Shown: piece after piece, positions 40,100-48,914 of the stretch
Layout: each line of letters opens with the position of its first letter
Numbering within the stretch: position 1 is the first letter of the stretch
Assembly (NCBI GenBank): GCA_945952045.1
Contig: CAMFHE010000006.1
Coordinates: forward strand, 62,001-126,000
Source: an uncultured Rhizobium sp.
Lineage (GTDB): Bacteria; Pseudomonadota; Alphaproteobacteria; Rhizobiales; Rhizobiaceae
Reading direction: 5' to 3'
Length of the DNA stretch: 64,000 nt
The notes under the pieces: model-generated
The model's input: only the letters and a program-made list of their open reading frames with translations
Told to the model about the DNA's origin: nothing
The model's database searches: none
Program-made: the position numbers and the translations under genes

Positions 40100-41143
40100 T
40101 CAGGCGCCGGACGTATCTTCGCCCACATGGCTGACGTCGTTGCCAGCGATGGTGGAGTCGACCGAGTTGCTGAGCATATTGGCGCCCTGGACCAGTTCCA
40201 TGTGGAAGCCGGAGTTTGCAAGGATTGCCGATGCATCAGCCGTGCTTGTGCCGGTCAGGTCGTCGCCTGCGGTCGGCAGGTCCGAAGCGGACCAGCTATG
40301 GCCGCCAGAGACGCCTTCATCACCCCAAGCACTACCACCGTTGGCGCTCAACTGGTTGTTGGCGTAACCGTTGTCCATGGTGAGGTTGTAGGCAACGTCC
40401 TGATCCACCAGATGGTTCGCCTGGACGGCGCTGAAGCCTGCGCCACCGATGTCGCCACCGAGAAGGTTGTTGACATCGAGGTTGAACGAGAAGTCGTCGC
40501 CGAGGTTGAAGGTCAGATCGCCACCGGCAACACCGAGGTTGTCGACGCCCTTGATGTTGTCAAGATCGGCGAAGTCGTTGTCGGATTTGTCGAGATTGAA
40601 GCTGTGCGAGCTGCTGTCGGAGTTATAGCTATCTTCGACCTTGGTGCTGGTGTTGTTGCTGTCCTCGACCTTGGTGCTGGTGCTGGTGTTGTAGCTATCC
40701 TCGGTCTTGGCGTTGTAGCTATCCTCGATCTTCGAGTTATAGCTGTCTTCGGTCTTGTTGATGTTGTCCGTGTCGGTGTGCGTAATATTCTTGGTGTTAT
40801 CGGTATAGTTCCAGTCATAGGAATTTTCGCGATTGTCACCATTGCCGGCTGCTACGTCGATGTCTGCATTGACATTGACATTGGTGCTGCTGTCCGACGT
40901 ATTGCCGGAGTCGGATACGTTGCCGGAATCGATTACTTTCGAGTTGTCGTTGTTGGAGTCGTGCGTACCGCTGTCGTTGTAGTTATTGCGGTTATCGCCG
41001 TTTGCAGTGCCGATATAGCCATTCGAACCGTCATCGATTTCCGTCGAATTCGTCGCGGTATTGGCAAAGCCATCCGAAAGCGCGCCGATCTTGGTGATGT
41101 CGTCGCCGCCGGAATTGCTCGGGGGCATCTGGGGCTGTGGCAT
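40100..41143 (-). CDS. Acidic Asn/Asp/Ser-rich repeat protein, putative secreted adhesin
   Basis: 347 residues from the ATG at 41143 (GGAGGA seven bases upstream); the ATG two codons earlier is nearly touching the ribosome site. Residues 15-190 are very rich in Asn, Asp, Ser and Thr and almost free of bulky hydrophobics. Residues 130-175 contain five K-x-E-D-S-x-N units. The C-terminal part (200-347) is less biased and ends with VQGANMLSNSVDSTIAGND, similar to the repeat of the neighbouring 679-residue protein. No signal peptide, no Cys. Composition and place upstream of the exporter suggest a secreted, Ca-binding or matrix protein; this is inference. Confidence 0.75.
   Translation of the reverse strand: MPQPQMPPSNSGGDDITKIGALSDGFANTATNSTEIDDGSNGYIGTANGDNRNNYNDSGTHDSNNDNSKVIDSGNVSDSGNTSDSSTNVNVNADIDVAAGNGDNRENSYDWNYTDNTKNITHTDTDNINKTEDSYNSKIEDSYNAKTEDSYNTSTSTKVEDSNNTSTKVEDSYNSDSSSHSFNLDKSDNDFADLDNIKGVDNLGVAGGDLTFNLGDDFSFNLDVNNLLGGDIGGAGFSAVQANHLVDQDVAYNLTMDNGYANNQLSANGGSAWGDEGVSGGHSWSASDLPTAGDDLTGTSTADASAILANSGFHMELVQGANMLSNSVDSTIAGNDVSHVGEDTSGA
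40619..40756 (-). repeat. Tandem K-x-E-D-S-x-N coding repeats
   Basis: Five imperfect units of 8-12 residues (KTEDSYNS, KIEDSYNA, KTEDSYNTSTST, KVEDSNNTST, KVEDSYNSD). The DNA repeats the theme GTTGTAGCTATCCTCG on the plus strand. Such a tract could change copy number by slippage. Confidence 0.8.
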
Positions 41144-41149
41144 GGTCAT

Positions 41150-41942
41150 TTCCTCCGGTCAAAGCCGAAGTCGCTAGCGTTATCCCTCTCATCTAAACGG
41201 GATTTTTAAACGCGTGACTTCGATGGTTACAAACAAACAGACGCACTCGATACTTGGCATCTGCGACGCTCAACTCTGATGCTACGTCCCGTCACCTGAT
41301 CGTCGATACGCAAGCGGCCTGCGATACGGATTACAAAGTCGCAGTCAGCCATGCCGCGACAAGCACACATCGCGGTTTCGTCTTCAGAAATGTCGGGTCT
41401 TACTCTGCGGAGAGGCTGTTCACGGTACGCATCACGGGTTCCGTGAGTATACGAACTGTATGCGCCTTTTCCGATCAACCTTGCGGCGACGAACAGACAT
41501 TGCGCTGGAACGAACGCCATTCCTAGACATCAATTAGGGTTAAGGAATATGACGCCTGCATTCGGTAAATCTGATTAGTTCTGGAAGAAATGCGTTTAAT
41601 AGACTGTCATCAGAGTTTTGTTTTGACGCAAAGCTTGGTGTCTAGAGTCTCCGCACAATCAGGTGATGTATCCTAATGAAATCGCGGGTTGCGTTGTTTT
41701 GATGCGGTGGATTCAGTCGGTAATATCCATCTATTGCGAAGAGAACTAAACAATTTTTCACTCAACTAATCACTTTGGGCCATTTATTCCTACCCGCATT
41801 CATAATAAGATCGTTAACAACTAATAAACATTATGAGCGACTGACAGGGCATAGTTAAAGAGTGATAGCGCCGTTCCAAAGTTGGAAGGTTCTATGGAGA
41901 GGGTATTTTTCGGCTGAGATTGCCGGGCGTAGGGAGGCATTA
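41150..41942. other. AT-rich intergenic control region
   Basis: About 790 bases between the divergent secreted-protein gene and the LuxR-type regulator. Base composition is clearly more AT-rich than the rest of the window, especially 41520-41880 (runs such as ACTAATAAACATTATGAG). Two overlapping frames of about 90 codons exist near 41230-41530, but they lack ribosome sites and family features. It likely holds promoters for both transcription units. I see no tRNA-like fold or clear operator. Confidence 0.5.
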
Positions 41943-42707
41943 ATGTTCATGGTAGCATCCAGAGTCGTCAATCCAAACAAAGGCGGCAGTTTCGCCGCAA
42001 CATCCGATACAATGCTTGTCCTGGCCAGGACCGATCTTTTCTCCGAATGCCTGGTCGAGACCCTGGGGAAGAAGTTCCCCCTTTGCGACATCGTCAGCCT
42101 GGACGATTCAAACGCACTCGTCGAACACGACGACAGCAAGGTCAGGCTGGTTCTCTTCTATAAAATACCTGCATCTGAACTTTACGCTTCGGTCCAGAGC
42201 GTTCGCAGTCTTCATCCGACGGCGTCGATCGGCCTTGTGATCGATGCAATCGACATGATGGACACCAATCTCGACATGCTGGTCGAGACCCGCACGATCG
42301 ACGGCGTCCTGCCGCTCAATCTGCGCATGGATGTCTTCATGGCCGCCGTCGATTTACTGATGAAAGGCGGCGAGCACTTTCCCTCCGCATTGATGAGCCG
42401 GCTGCGCTCCAGCAAGACTCCGCTGGAAAAGGCGCAGGCCTTGTCGAAGCCGACAGCGCTGACGGCGCCGTCGCGGCTGGGAGAAGCCTATGTTCTGACG
42501 ACACGCGAAGTCCAGATCCTCGATCTGCTTTGCAAGGGAACACAGAACAAGATCATCGCCGACAAGCTCAACCTGTCGGAAAATACCGTAAAGGTGCATG
42601 TCCGCAACATCTATAAGAAGATGAATGTGCGCAATCGCACTGAAGCGGCCTCGCGTTTCTTCCTTGTCGAGGGCGGCGGAGAACTGCCCCCCGGTCTGCG
42701 CAACTGA
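41943..42707 (+). CDS. LuxR-family transcriptional regulator
   Basis: 254 residues from the ATG at 41943, which has a strong AGGGAGG site at 41931-41937; a GTG at 41862 would add 27 residues. The N-terminal 150 residues look like a degenerate receiver fold (MLVLARTDLFSECLVETLGK) without the usual Asp pocket. The C-terminal GerE/LuxR helix-turn-helix reads LTTREVQILDLLCKGTQNKI then LSENTVKVHVRNIYKKM. It sits between the secretion genes and the polysaccharide operon and is the best candidate for their regulator. Confidence 0.88.
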   Translation: MFMVASRVVNPNKGGSFAATSDTMLVLARTDLFSECLVETLGKKFPLCDIVSLDDSNALVEHDDSKVRLVLFYKIPASELYASVQSVRSLHPTASIGLVIDAIDMMDTNLDMLVETRTIDGVLPLNLRMDVFMAAVDLLMKGGEHFPSALMSRLRSSKTPLEKAQALSKPTALTAPSRLGEAYVLTTREVQILDLLCKGTQNKIIADKLNLSENTVKVHVRNIYKKMNVRNRTEAASRFFLVEGGGELPPGLRN

Positions 42708-43028
42708 CGCTTCTTGCGCGCAATGTCTCCGGAGCTCTTTCCGGCAGAACAATCCTGAAATGAAAGACTGCCGGTCATCCCGGTATTACTGAAAGCGTAT
42801 TTCCAAGAACGTCGCCTTTAAAAGCGGCGAACGGCGAAGCGCAGTTCAATATTCAAGAAGCAATGATTGAATAGTCTTCGGGTCCGATATCCGGCCTGGT
42901 TTTCAGATCACCTGTCCATAAGCAGTCAGCAAATCTACCGCTCGATGCCGTCATCGCGCGCAGGTTTTTCCTGTGCCTGCTGGGGGGCGGTCTTTTGGGT
43001 CCTTGTAACGCGTATGGAGATTAAGACA
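42708..43028. other. Intergenic region upstream of the polysaccharide operon
   Basis: 321 bases between the LuxR-type gene and the UDP-xylose synthase gene. An inverted repeat TTCAAT (42845-42850) / ATTGAA (42866-42871) lies about 160 bases before the start codon and could be an operator. A frame continues upstream of 43029 (to 42867) without a ribosome site. No RNA gene seen. Confidence 0.45.
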
Positions 43029-44057
43029 ATGAAGGGGAACACCACTTCTCTATTGCCCGCCGCCGACAACATCATCGCATTCCCGCCTGGACGAGGGCGT
43101 CGTGTACAGCGCATTCTCGTCGCAGGCGGAGCGGGTTTTCTGGGTTCGCATTTGTGCGAAACGCTTCTCAAAGCCCACTATCACGTGACCTGCATCGATA
43201 GTCTGTCGACGGGACGCCTGGAAAACATCAAGCCGTTTCTCGACCATCCGCAATTCACCTTCCGTCATCACGATATCCGGACCAGCCTGTCGTTGAAGGT
43301 GGACGCCATTTTCAATTTTGCCTGCCCGGCATCGCCGCCGGCCTATCAGGCCGATCCGGTGGGCACCATGATGACCAACGTGATCGGCACGCGCAACCTT
43401 CTCGAGCTTGCCCGGCGTCGTAAGGCGGTTCTGGTTCAGGCCTCGACCTCGGAGGTTTACGGCGATCCGCTCGTCTCTCCGCAGAAAGAAGACTATCTCG
43501 GCAATGTCAGCACGACCGGTCCACGCGCCTGCTATGACGAAGGCAAGCGTTCCGCTGAAACGCTGATCTTCGATTATGCGCGCCAGTATGGTGTGCGCAT
43601 CAAGGTCGGGCGTATCTTCAACACCTACGGGCCGCGCATGCGCCCCGACGACGGGCGTGTCGTATCGAACTTCATCGTGCAGGCGCTGCGCAATGCCCCG
43701 ATCACCATCTACGGGTCGGGCAGCCAGACGCGCTCCTTCTGCTATGTCGATGATCTCATTGGCGGGTTCATGCGTCTGTTCGGCACGGACGACGCTGTGA
43801 CCGGGCCGATCAATCTGGGCAATCCCTCTGAGTTCACGGTGCTGGAACTCGCCCGCATGATCGTGGCGATGACCGGGTCGAAATCGCGGATCGTGCACCT
43901 GCCGGCTGCGGTCGACGATCCGCAGCAGCGTCGGCCGGATATCACCCGCGCCGGCGAGCAACTCGGCTGGCGCCCGGAAATCGATGTTCGCGACGGGCTT
44001 CTCGCGACGATCGCCTATTTCGATGCCGCCCTGCGGCATCAGGCGGTGGGCGTTTGA
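43029..44057 (+). CDS. uxs1: UDP-glucuronate decarboxylase (UDP-xylose synthase)
   Basis: 342 residues from the ATG at 43029. Extended short-chain dehydrogenase: NAD motif VAGGAGFLGSHLCETLL, the Uxs-type NFACPASPPAYQADPVGTMM, the catalytic Tyr-x3-Lys in YDEGKRSAE, and GRIFNTYGPRMRPDDGRVVS. It converts UDP-glucuronate to UDP-xylose. The next gene is a GalE-like epimerase, which fits UDP-xylose to UDP-arabinose. First gene of the operon, as uxs1 is in the S. meliloti APS locus. Confidence 0.9.
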   Translation: MKGNTTSLLPAADNIIAFPPGRGRRVQRILVAGGAGFLGSHLCETLLKAHYHVTCIDSLSTGRLENIKPFLDHPQFTFRHHDIRTSLSLKVDAIFNFACPASPPAYQADPVGTMMTNVIGTRNLLELARRRKAVLVQASTSEVYGDPLVSPQKEDYLGNVSTTGPRACYDEGKRSAETLIFDYARQYGVRIKVGRIFNTYGPRMRPDDGRVVSNFIVQALRNAPITIYGSGSQTRSFCYVDDLIGGFMRLFGTDDAVTGPINLGNPSEFTVLELARMIVAMTGSKSRIVHLPAAVDDPQQRRPDITRAGEQLGWRPEIDVRDGLLATIAYFDAALRHQAVGV

Positions 44058-44069
44058 GGAGCGGCGATC

Positions 44070-45062
44070 ATGGACACGGTCTTGGTGACAGGGGGGGCCG
44101 GCTATATCGGCAGCCACACCTGTAAGATGCTCAGCCAGGCCGGCCTGACGCCGGTCGTTTACGACAATCTGTCGACGGGCCACGCCGACAGTGTAAAATG
44201 GGGACCGCTGATCAAGGGTGACGTGCGCGACCGTGACCGGTTGCGCTCCGCCATCCGCCAATGGCAGCCAACCTGCGTCATCCATTTCGCGGCATCGGCC
44301 TATGTCGGCGAGTCCGTCGCCGAACCGGCCAAGTATTACAACAACAATGTGGCCGGCATGATCGCGCTGATGGATTGCTGCATCGATACGCGGCTGCGGC
44401 GCGTGGTGTTTTCCAGCAGTTGCGCCACCTATGGCTCGCCGCGCGCGCTTCCGATCGGCGAGAGCGAAACCCAATGCCCGATCAATCCTTACGGCCGCAC
44501 CAAGCTGATCGGTGAAATGCTTCTCAAGGATTACGCGGCGGCCCATCCGATCCGGTATGTGGCGTTGCGTTACTTCAACGCCGCCGGCGCCGATCCCGAT
44601 GGCGAGCTGCGCGAGCGCCATGAACCGGAAACGCATCTGATCCCTCGCGCCCTGATGGCGGCGGCCGGGCGGATCGATCGCCTCACCGTGTTCGGCGATG
44701 ATTACGATACGCCCGATGGAACCTGCGTGCGTGACTATATTCATGTGACGGATCTGGCGCGGGCCCATATGCTGGCCGTCTTGTATCTCCTCGACGGCGG
44801 TCAGAGCCTGGCGGCCAATCTCGGAACCGGACAGGGTACATCCGTACGACAGATCGTCGAAACCATCGAGCGGCTGACCCATATCCGCGTCCCCGTCTCC
44901 ATCGAGGCGCGGCGACCAGGAGACCCGGCGGTGCTCGTGGCGGACAACCGGTTCGCCGAGGTGCGACTGCATTTCACGCCACAGCATTCCGATATTCGCA
45001 CCATCATTCGAACGGCCGCCCCGACCTTTGGTCTGGAGGTTCATCATGACGCTGTTTCATGA
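44070..45062 (+). CDS. uxe: UDP-sugar 4-epimerase, probably UDP-xylose 4-epimerase
   Basis: 330 residues, GalE family: VTGGAGYIGSHTCKMLSQAG, catalytic Ser region VVFSSSCATYGSP, Tyr-x3-Lys in NPYGRTKLIGE, and RYFNAAGADPDGELRE. GalE-type enzymes interconvert UDP-glucose/galactose, or UDP-xylose/arabinose in the Uxe branch. Position right after a UDP-xylose synthase favours the second. Its end overlaps the synthase gene by 17 bases. Confidence 0.85.
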   Translation: MDTVLVTGGAGYIGSHTCKMLSQAGLTPVVYDNLSTGHADSVKWGPLIKGDVRDRDRLRSAIRQWQPTCVIHFAASAYVGESVAEPAKYYNNNVAGMIALMDCCIDTRLRRVVFSSSCATYGSPRALPIGESETQCPINPYGRTKLIGEMLLKDYAAAHPIRYVALRYFNAAGADPDGELRERHEPETHLIPRALMAAAGRIDRLTVFGDDYDTPDGTCVRDYIHVTDLARAHMLAVLYLLDGGQSLAANLGTGQGTSVRQIVETIERLTHIRVPVSIEARRPGDPAVLVADNRFAEVRLHFTPQHSDIRTIIRTAAPTFGLEVHHDAVS

Positions 45063-46926
45063 TCGCCCCTCCCCCGCCCGCCATCCGGCGCGTCTGAACG
45101 AGCGTCAACGCCGCCTGATGCCCCGGCTGTTTCGTGGCCGTCGCCGTGTCGTCTACTTCGCCTTGGTGATCTGCTGGCTTGCGGCCCTTGTCTGGTTCTG
45201 GACGTGGTGGCTGCAGCGCGACCATATCATTTCGCTGTTTCCCTTCGTCGCCCTGACCGTAATTTTTGCCTGGACGACCTTGTTGCCCAGCTATCCCATG
45301 TATCTTTTCGCCCAGGCGCGCCTCACCCGGCCGCTGCATCGGCAAAGGGTTGCCGGCCGTATCGCCATGGTGGTTACCAAGGCGCCGTCCGAGCCGTTCG
45401 AGGTCGTACGCAAGACCTTGTGCGCGATGCTGGATCAGGTCGATTATGATTACGATGTCTGGCTGGCGGATGAAGTGCCGACCACGGAGGTGAAATCGTG
45501 GTGCGCGGCCCATGGCGTGCGTATTTCCACCCGGCAGGGTGTCGAGGCCTATCATCGCAAGACATGGCCGCGCCGCACACGCTGCAAGGAAGGCAATCTC
45601 GCCTATTTCTACGACCATTACGGCTATGAACGGTATGATTTCGTCGCGCAGTTCGACGCCGATCATATTCCCGACAAGACCTATCTTCGCGAGATCATGC
45701 GTCCTTTCGCCGATCCCTCTGTGGGTTATGTCTCGGCGCCCAGCATCTGCGATACCAATGCAGCGGAAAGCTGGGCTGCGCGCAGCCGCCTTCAGGCTGA
45801 GGCGACGCTGCATGGTTGCCTGCAGATTGGCTACAATGACGGCTGGGCGCCGCTCTGCTTCGGCTCGCATTATGCGGTGCGCACCAAGGCTCTGAAGGCC
45901 ATCGGCGGCCTGGGGCCGGAGCTGGCCGAAGATCATTCGACGACGCTGATGATGAATGCCGGCGGCTGGCGCGGTGTCCACGCCGTCAACGCCATCGCGC
46001 ATGGCGATGGACCGAGCAGCTTTGCCGATCTGGCCGTCCAGGAATTCCAATGGTCGCGCAGCCTTGTGACTGTCCTGTTGCGCTACACGCCGGGCCATTT
46101 GGCGAACCTGCCGCCGCGTCTGAAATTCCAGTTCGTGTTTTCCGAGCTGTGGTATCCGCTGTTTTCGATGTTCATGGCGGTCATGTATCTCATGCCGATC
46201 ATCGCGCTGACGAGCGGAGACAATCTCGTCGATGTCGGCTATCCGGATTTCGTCATCCATTTCGTGCCGGTTCCGACGGTTCTGATCGCAATTGCCTTCT
46301 ATCTGCGGTCGCTGGGGCTGTTTCGGCCGAGCGACGCCAAGATCTTCGGCTGGGAAAATGCGGTCTTCCTGCTCGCCCGCTGGCCCTGGTCGCTGGCCGG
46401 ATCGATCTACGCGGTGCGCGACCGGATCACCAATTCCTTCGTGGATTTTCGCATCACCCCGAAGGGCGTGCAGGCATCCGCCTTGCCGCCGATGATGGTC
46501 CTGCTTCCTTACCTAATCCTGTCGCTCTCATCCGCCGCCGTGGTGCTATGGGTGGCGCAGCCGGGAACGGCGACCGGCTACTACTTCTTCGCCATGATGA
46601 ATGCGATCGTTTATGCGCTGGTTCTAGCCGTGATCATCATCGGCCATGCCATCGAGAACGGGCGCCGCCTGTTTGCATTCTCGCGACCGGCCATGGCGAC
46701 CGTCGCGACGTTGATGCTGTCGTTCGGCGCGGCCACCAACGCCGTCTACCAGCGCGGCATGCCGGCGCTGGAGGCAATTTCATACAGCCAGGGCGTCGTT
46801 TCCTTCACTGAAACGCGATTTGCCGTCGCCGGGGCCGGCCGTGGCGGCGCGCATCTCAAACTCACCCATTTCAAGCTGACCTGGCGTGGCTTCAACGCCA
46901 CCAACCGCGAAGGAATTTCCCGATGA
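45046..46926 (+). CDS. apsS: Membrane GT2 glycosyltransferase (polysaccharide synthase)
   Basis: 626 residues from the ATG at 45046 with GGAGGT upstream, inside the end of the epimerase gene. Two N-terminal membrane helices (YFALVICWLAALVWFWTWWL), then a cellulose-synthase-like GT2 domain with the D-x-D in AQFDADHIPDK, the catalytic Asp in LAEDHSTTLMM and the Q-x2-R-W-like QEFQWSRSL, then about five C-terminal helices and a short cytosolic end. It would polymerise and push the sugar chain across the inner membrane. No separate PilZ domain is evident in the C-terminus. Confidence 0.88.
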   Translation: MTLFHDRPSPARHPARLNERQRRLMPRLFRGRRRVVYFALVICWLAALVWFWTWWLQRDHIISLFPFVALTVIFAWTTLLPSYPMYLFAQARLTRPLHRQRVAGRIAMVVTKAPSEPFEVVRKTLCAMLDQVDYDYDVWLADEVPTTEVKSWCAAHGVRISTRQGVEAYHRKTWPRRTRCKEGNLAYFYDHYGYERYDFVAQFDADHIPDKTYLREIMRPFADPSVGYVSAPSICDTNAAESWAARSRLQAEATLHGCLQIGYNDGWAPLCFGSHYAVRTKALKAIGGLGPELAEDHSTTLMMNAGGWRGVHAVNAIAHGDGPSSFADLAVQEFQWSRSLVTVLLRYTPGHLANLPPRLKFQFVFSELWYPLFSMFMAVMYLMPIIALTSGDNLVDVGYPDFVIHFVPVPTVLIAIAFYLRSLGLFRPSDAKIFGWENAVFLLARWPWSLAGSIYAVRDRITNSFVDFRITPKGVQASALPPMMVLLPYLILSLSSAAVVLWVAQPGTATGYYFFAMMNAIVYALVLAVIIIGHAIENGRRLFAFSRPAMATVATLMLSFGAATNAVYQRGMPALEAISYSQGVVSFTETRFAVAGAGRGGAHLKLTHFKLTWRGFNATNREGISR

Positions 46927-48407
46927 AAATTGCTGTATTGGGTACGGGTTATGTCGGACTTGTCAGCGGCGCCTGCTTTTCCGCCTGGGGCCATGAGGTG
47001 ACGGGTGTCGATATCGATCGCGCCCGCGTCGACAGGCTCAACGCCGGCGACATTCCGATCTTCGAACCGGGGCTTGCCGAATGCGTTCTGGCTTGCAGAG
47101 AAGCCGGAAGGCTTGCCTTCACAACGGATCTGGCCTTGGCGCTGAAGGATGTCGATATCGTCTTCATCGCGGTCGGCACGCCCGCTGGCCAGCATGACGG
47201 CGAAGCCGATCTCTCCTATGTCTTCGAGGCCGGGCGGCAGATCGCCCGCACCCTGCGCGGGCCAGCCGTGGTTGTCACCAAATCGACCGTCCCGGTCGGG
47301 ACCGCCGAGCGGCTGGAAGCCGTCATGCGCGATGCGGCTCCCAGCGGCGAGTTCGTCGTCGCCTCCAATCCGGAATTCCTGCGCGAAGGATCGGCCCTTG
47401 AGGATTTCAACCGGCCCGACCGGGTGGTCATCGGCTGTGAAGACAGATGGGCCGGCGGGCTTCTGGAAGCTTTATACGCCCCGCTTGCAGCCGAAGGCAT
47501 CCGGATTGTGACGACAGGCCGGCGCAGCGCCGAACTGATCAAATATGCCGCGAACGCCTTTCTGGCGACGAAGATCGCCTTCATCAACGAGATGGCCGAC
47601 CTTTGCGAAAGAGTAAATGCCAATGTCGAGGATATCGCGCTCGGCATGGGTCTCGATCGGCGGATCGGCGCCGATTTCCTCAAAGCCGGCCCCGGCTATG
47701 GCGGGTCCTGCTTCCCGAAGGATACGGTTGCGCTGCTGCGCACGGCGCAGGACAGCGGCGTCACGCTACGGCTGGTCGAGCAGACGATTGCCGCCAATAC
47801 CGCGCGCAAGCATACGCTCGCGCGGCGTCTGGCCTCCTTGCTGGGCGGCACGCTGCGCGGCAAACACATCGCCGTGCTCGGCCTCACCTTCAAGGCGGAG
47901 ACGGACGATATGCGCGATGCGCCGGCGCAAACCCTGATCCGTTGCGCGCTGGAGGCTGGCGCAACCGTCAGCGCCTACGATCCCGCCGGCATGGACAATG
48001 CCCGGCAGGTCCTGCCCGAGGCCCATTTTGCCGCAGACCCGATCGAATGCGCCACCGGCGCCGATGCGCTGGTGATAATGACGGATTGGGCCTCATTCCG
48101 AACGCTCGATCTCGCCCGCGTGGGCGAAGTCATGCGCCGCCGCGCCATCATGGATCTGCGTGGCCTCTACGATGTCGACCTTCTGGTCAAACAGTATCGC
48201 TTCACTGTCGATCGCGTCGGTGCGCCGCTTCGTTCTCCGGAGCGGGCAAGCCGGATCACCCTCAATGCCCATGCCCGCCGACAGTCTGGCGCTCTTCCTG
48301 TTCACAATGGTTTCCGTAACCTCGAAACATCCGACACGGCGCCCGCCCTGCCCGGTGGTTCGATTCCAAGAGAGGAGTTCGTCAATGATCAAAGTCAGAT
48401 TATTTAA
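46923..48407 (+). CDS. UDP-glucose 6-dehydrogenase with C-terminal extension
   Basis: 494 residues, start overlapping the synthase stop (ATGA). NAD motif VLGTGYVGLVSGACFSAWGH, the family EFLREGSALEDF, the catalytic Cys in GYGGSCFPKDT and the C-terminal UDP-binding half (LGLTFKAETDDMRDAP). It oxidises UDP-glucose to UDP-glucuronate, the substrate of the decarboxylase two genes up. About 55 residues after the normal end (after DLLVKQYRFTVDRVG) are an unrelated, probably disordered extension that runs into the next gene start. Confidence 0.93.
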   Translation: MKIAVLGTGYVGLVSGACFSAWGHEVTGVDIDRARVDRLNAGDIPIFEPGLAECVLACREAGRLAFTTDLALALKDVDIVFIAVGTPAGQHDGEADLSYVFEAGRQIARTLRGPAVVVTKSTVPVGTAERLEAVMRDAAPSGEFVVASNPEFLREGSALEDFNRPDRVVIGCEDRWAGGLLEALYAPLAAEGIRIVTTGRRSAELIKYAANAFLATKIAFINEMADLCERVNANVEDIALGMGLDRRIGADFLKAGPGYGGSCFPKDTVALLRTAQDSGVTLRLVEQTIAANTARKHTLARRLASLLGGTLRGKHIAVLGLTFKAETDDMRDAPAQTLIRCALEAGATVSAYDPAGMDNARQVLPEAHFAADPIECATGADALVIMTDWASFRTLDLARVGEVMRRRAIMDLRGLYDVDLLVKQYRFTVDRVGAPLRSPERASRITLNAHARRQSGALPVHNGFRNLETSDTAPALPGGSIPREEFVNDQSQII

Positions 48408-48891
48408 GGCGGGCTTCGTCGCGATCGCAGGATGCCTGATGATCCTGGGATTGTCCGCGAAGGCCGAGGCGGTGGAGCGATTGCCGAAGAAAACGGTGCC
48501 GCTTTCCGCAGAGGAGGTGCGCCGGATCTACACCGACAAGACGTGGCAATGGTCTGCCGGCGCCGGCCGCTTCATCGCCAAGGATCGCCGTTTCATCGCC
48601 TATTCGGAAGAAGGCGGAAAACCGACGATTGCCGAAGGCCGGTGGTTGGTGACCGATCGCGGCCAGTTGTGCATGGATGCGGTCTGGTCGACGCAACAGG
48701 ACAAGGCCAAGGCCCGCACCTGTTTTCGCCTCGTCCGCGACCGCGGCACCATCTACCAGCGCCGCGAACCGACCGGCGACTGGTTCGTTTTGCACAGCTT
48801 CAAGCCCAAGCCTGACGATGAAGGTCGCAAGCTGGTCGCGGAGGATACCGTTTCACCCAACATAGCAAGACTCAAACCCGGCATGAAATAG
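48385..48891 (+). CDS. DUF995-like exported protein
   Basis: 168 residues from the ATG at 48385 (AGAGGAG upstream), overlapping the end of the dehydrogenase gene by 23 bases. Signal peptide MIKVRLFKAGFVAIAGCLMI...AKAEA. The mature part has the DUF995-type core: Y-x-D-K-T-W-Q-W, then GRWLVTDRGQLCMDAVW and CFRLVRDRGTIYQRR. Members are periplasmic proteins of unknown function often near polysaccharide genes. Two conserved Cys may form a disulfide. Confidence 0.8.
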   Translation: MIKVRLFKAGFVAIAGCLMILGLSAKAEAVERLPKKTVPLSAEEVRRIYTDKTWQWSAGAGRFIAKDRRFIAYSEEGGKPTIAEGRWLVTDRGQLCMDAVWSTQQDKAKARTCFRLVRDRGTIYQRREPTGDWFVLHSFKPKPDDEGRKLVAEDTVSPNIARLKPGMK

Positions 48892-48914
48892 CCGTCGAGC
48901 CGAAGGAGGCAGTC

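Noticed and set aside
39145..40134. 329-codon forward frame antisense to the 679-residue protein
   Set aside because: No domains or ribosome site; the sense protein has an internal repeat pattern that a shadow would not have.
40079..41209. 376-codon forward frame antisense to the Asn/Asp-rich protein, with Val/Ile/Ala repeats
   Set aside because: Repeats simply mirror the KxEDSxN DNA repeats. The minus-strand gene has the ribosome site and the operon context. A membrane-like reading of the forward frame is a composition effect.
41227..41526. Two overlapping frames of about 90-97 codons on opposite strands in the AT-rich intergenic region
   Set aside because: No ribosome site, no family similarity, and they occlude each other; more likely non-coding control DNA.
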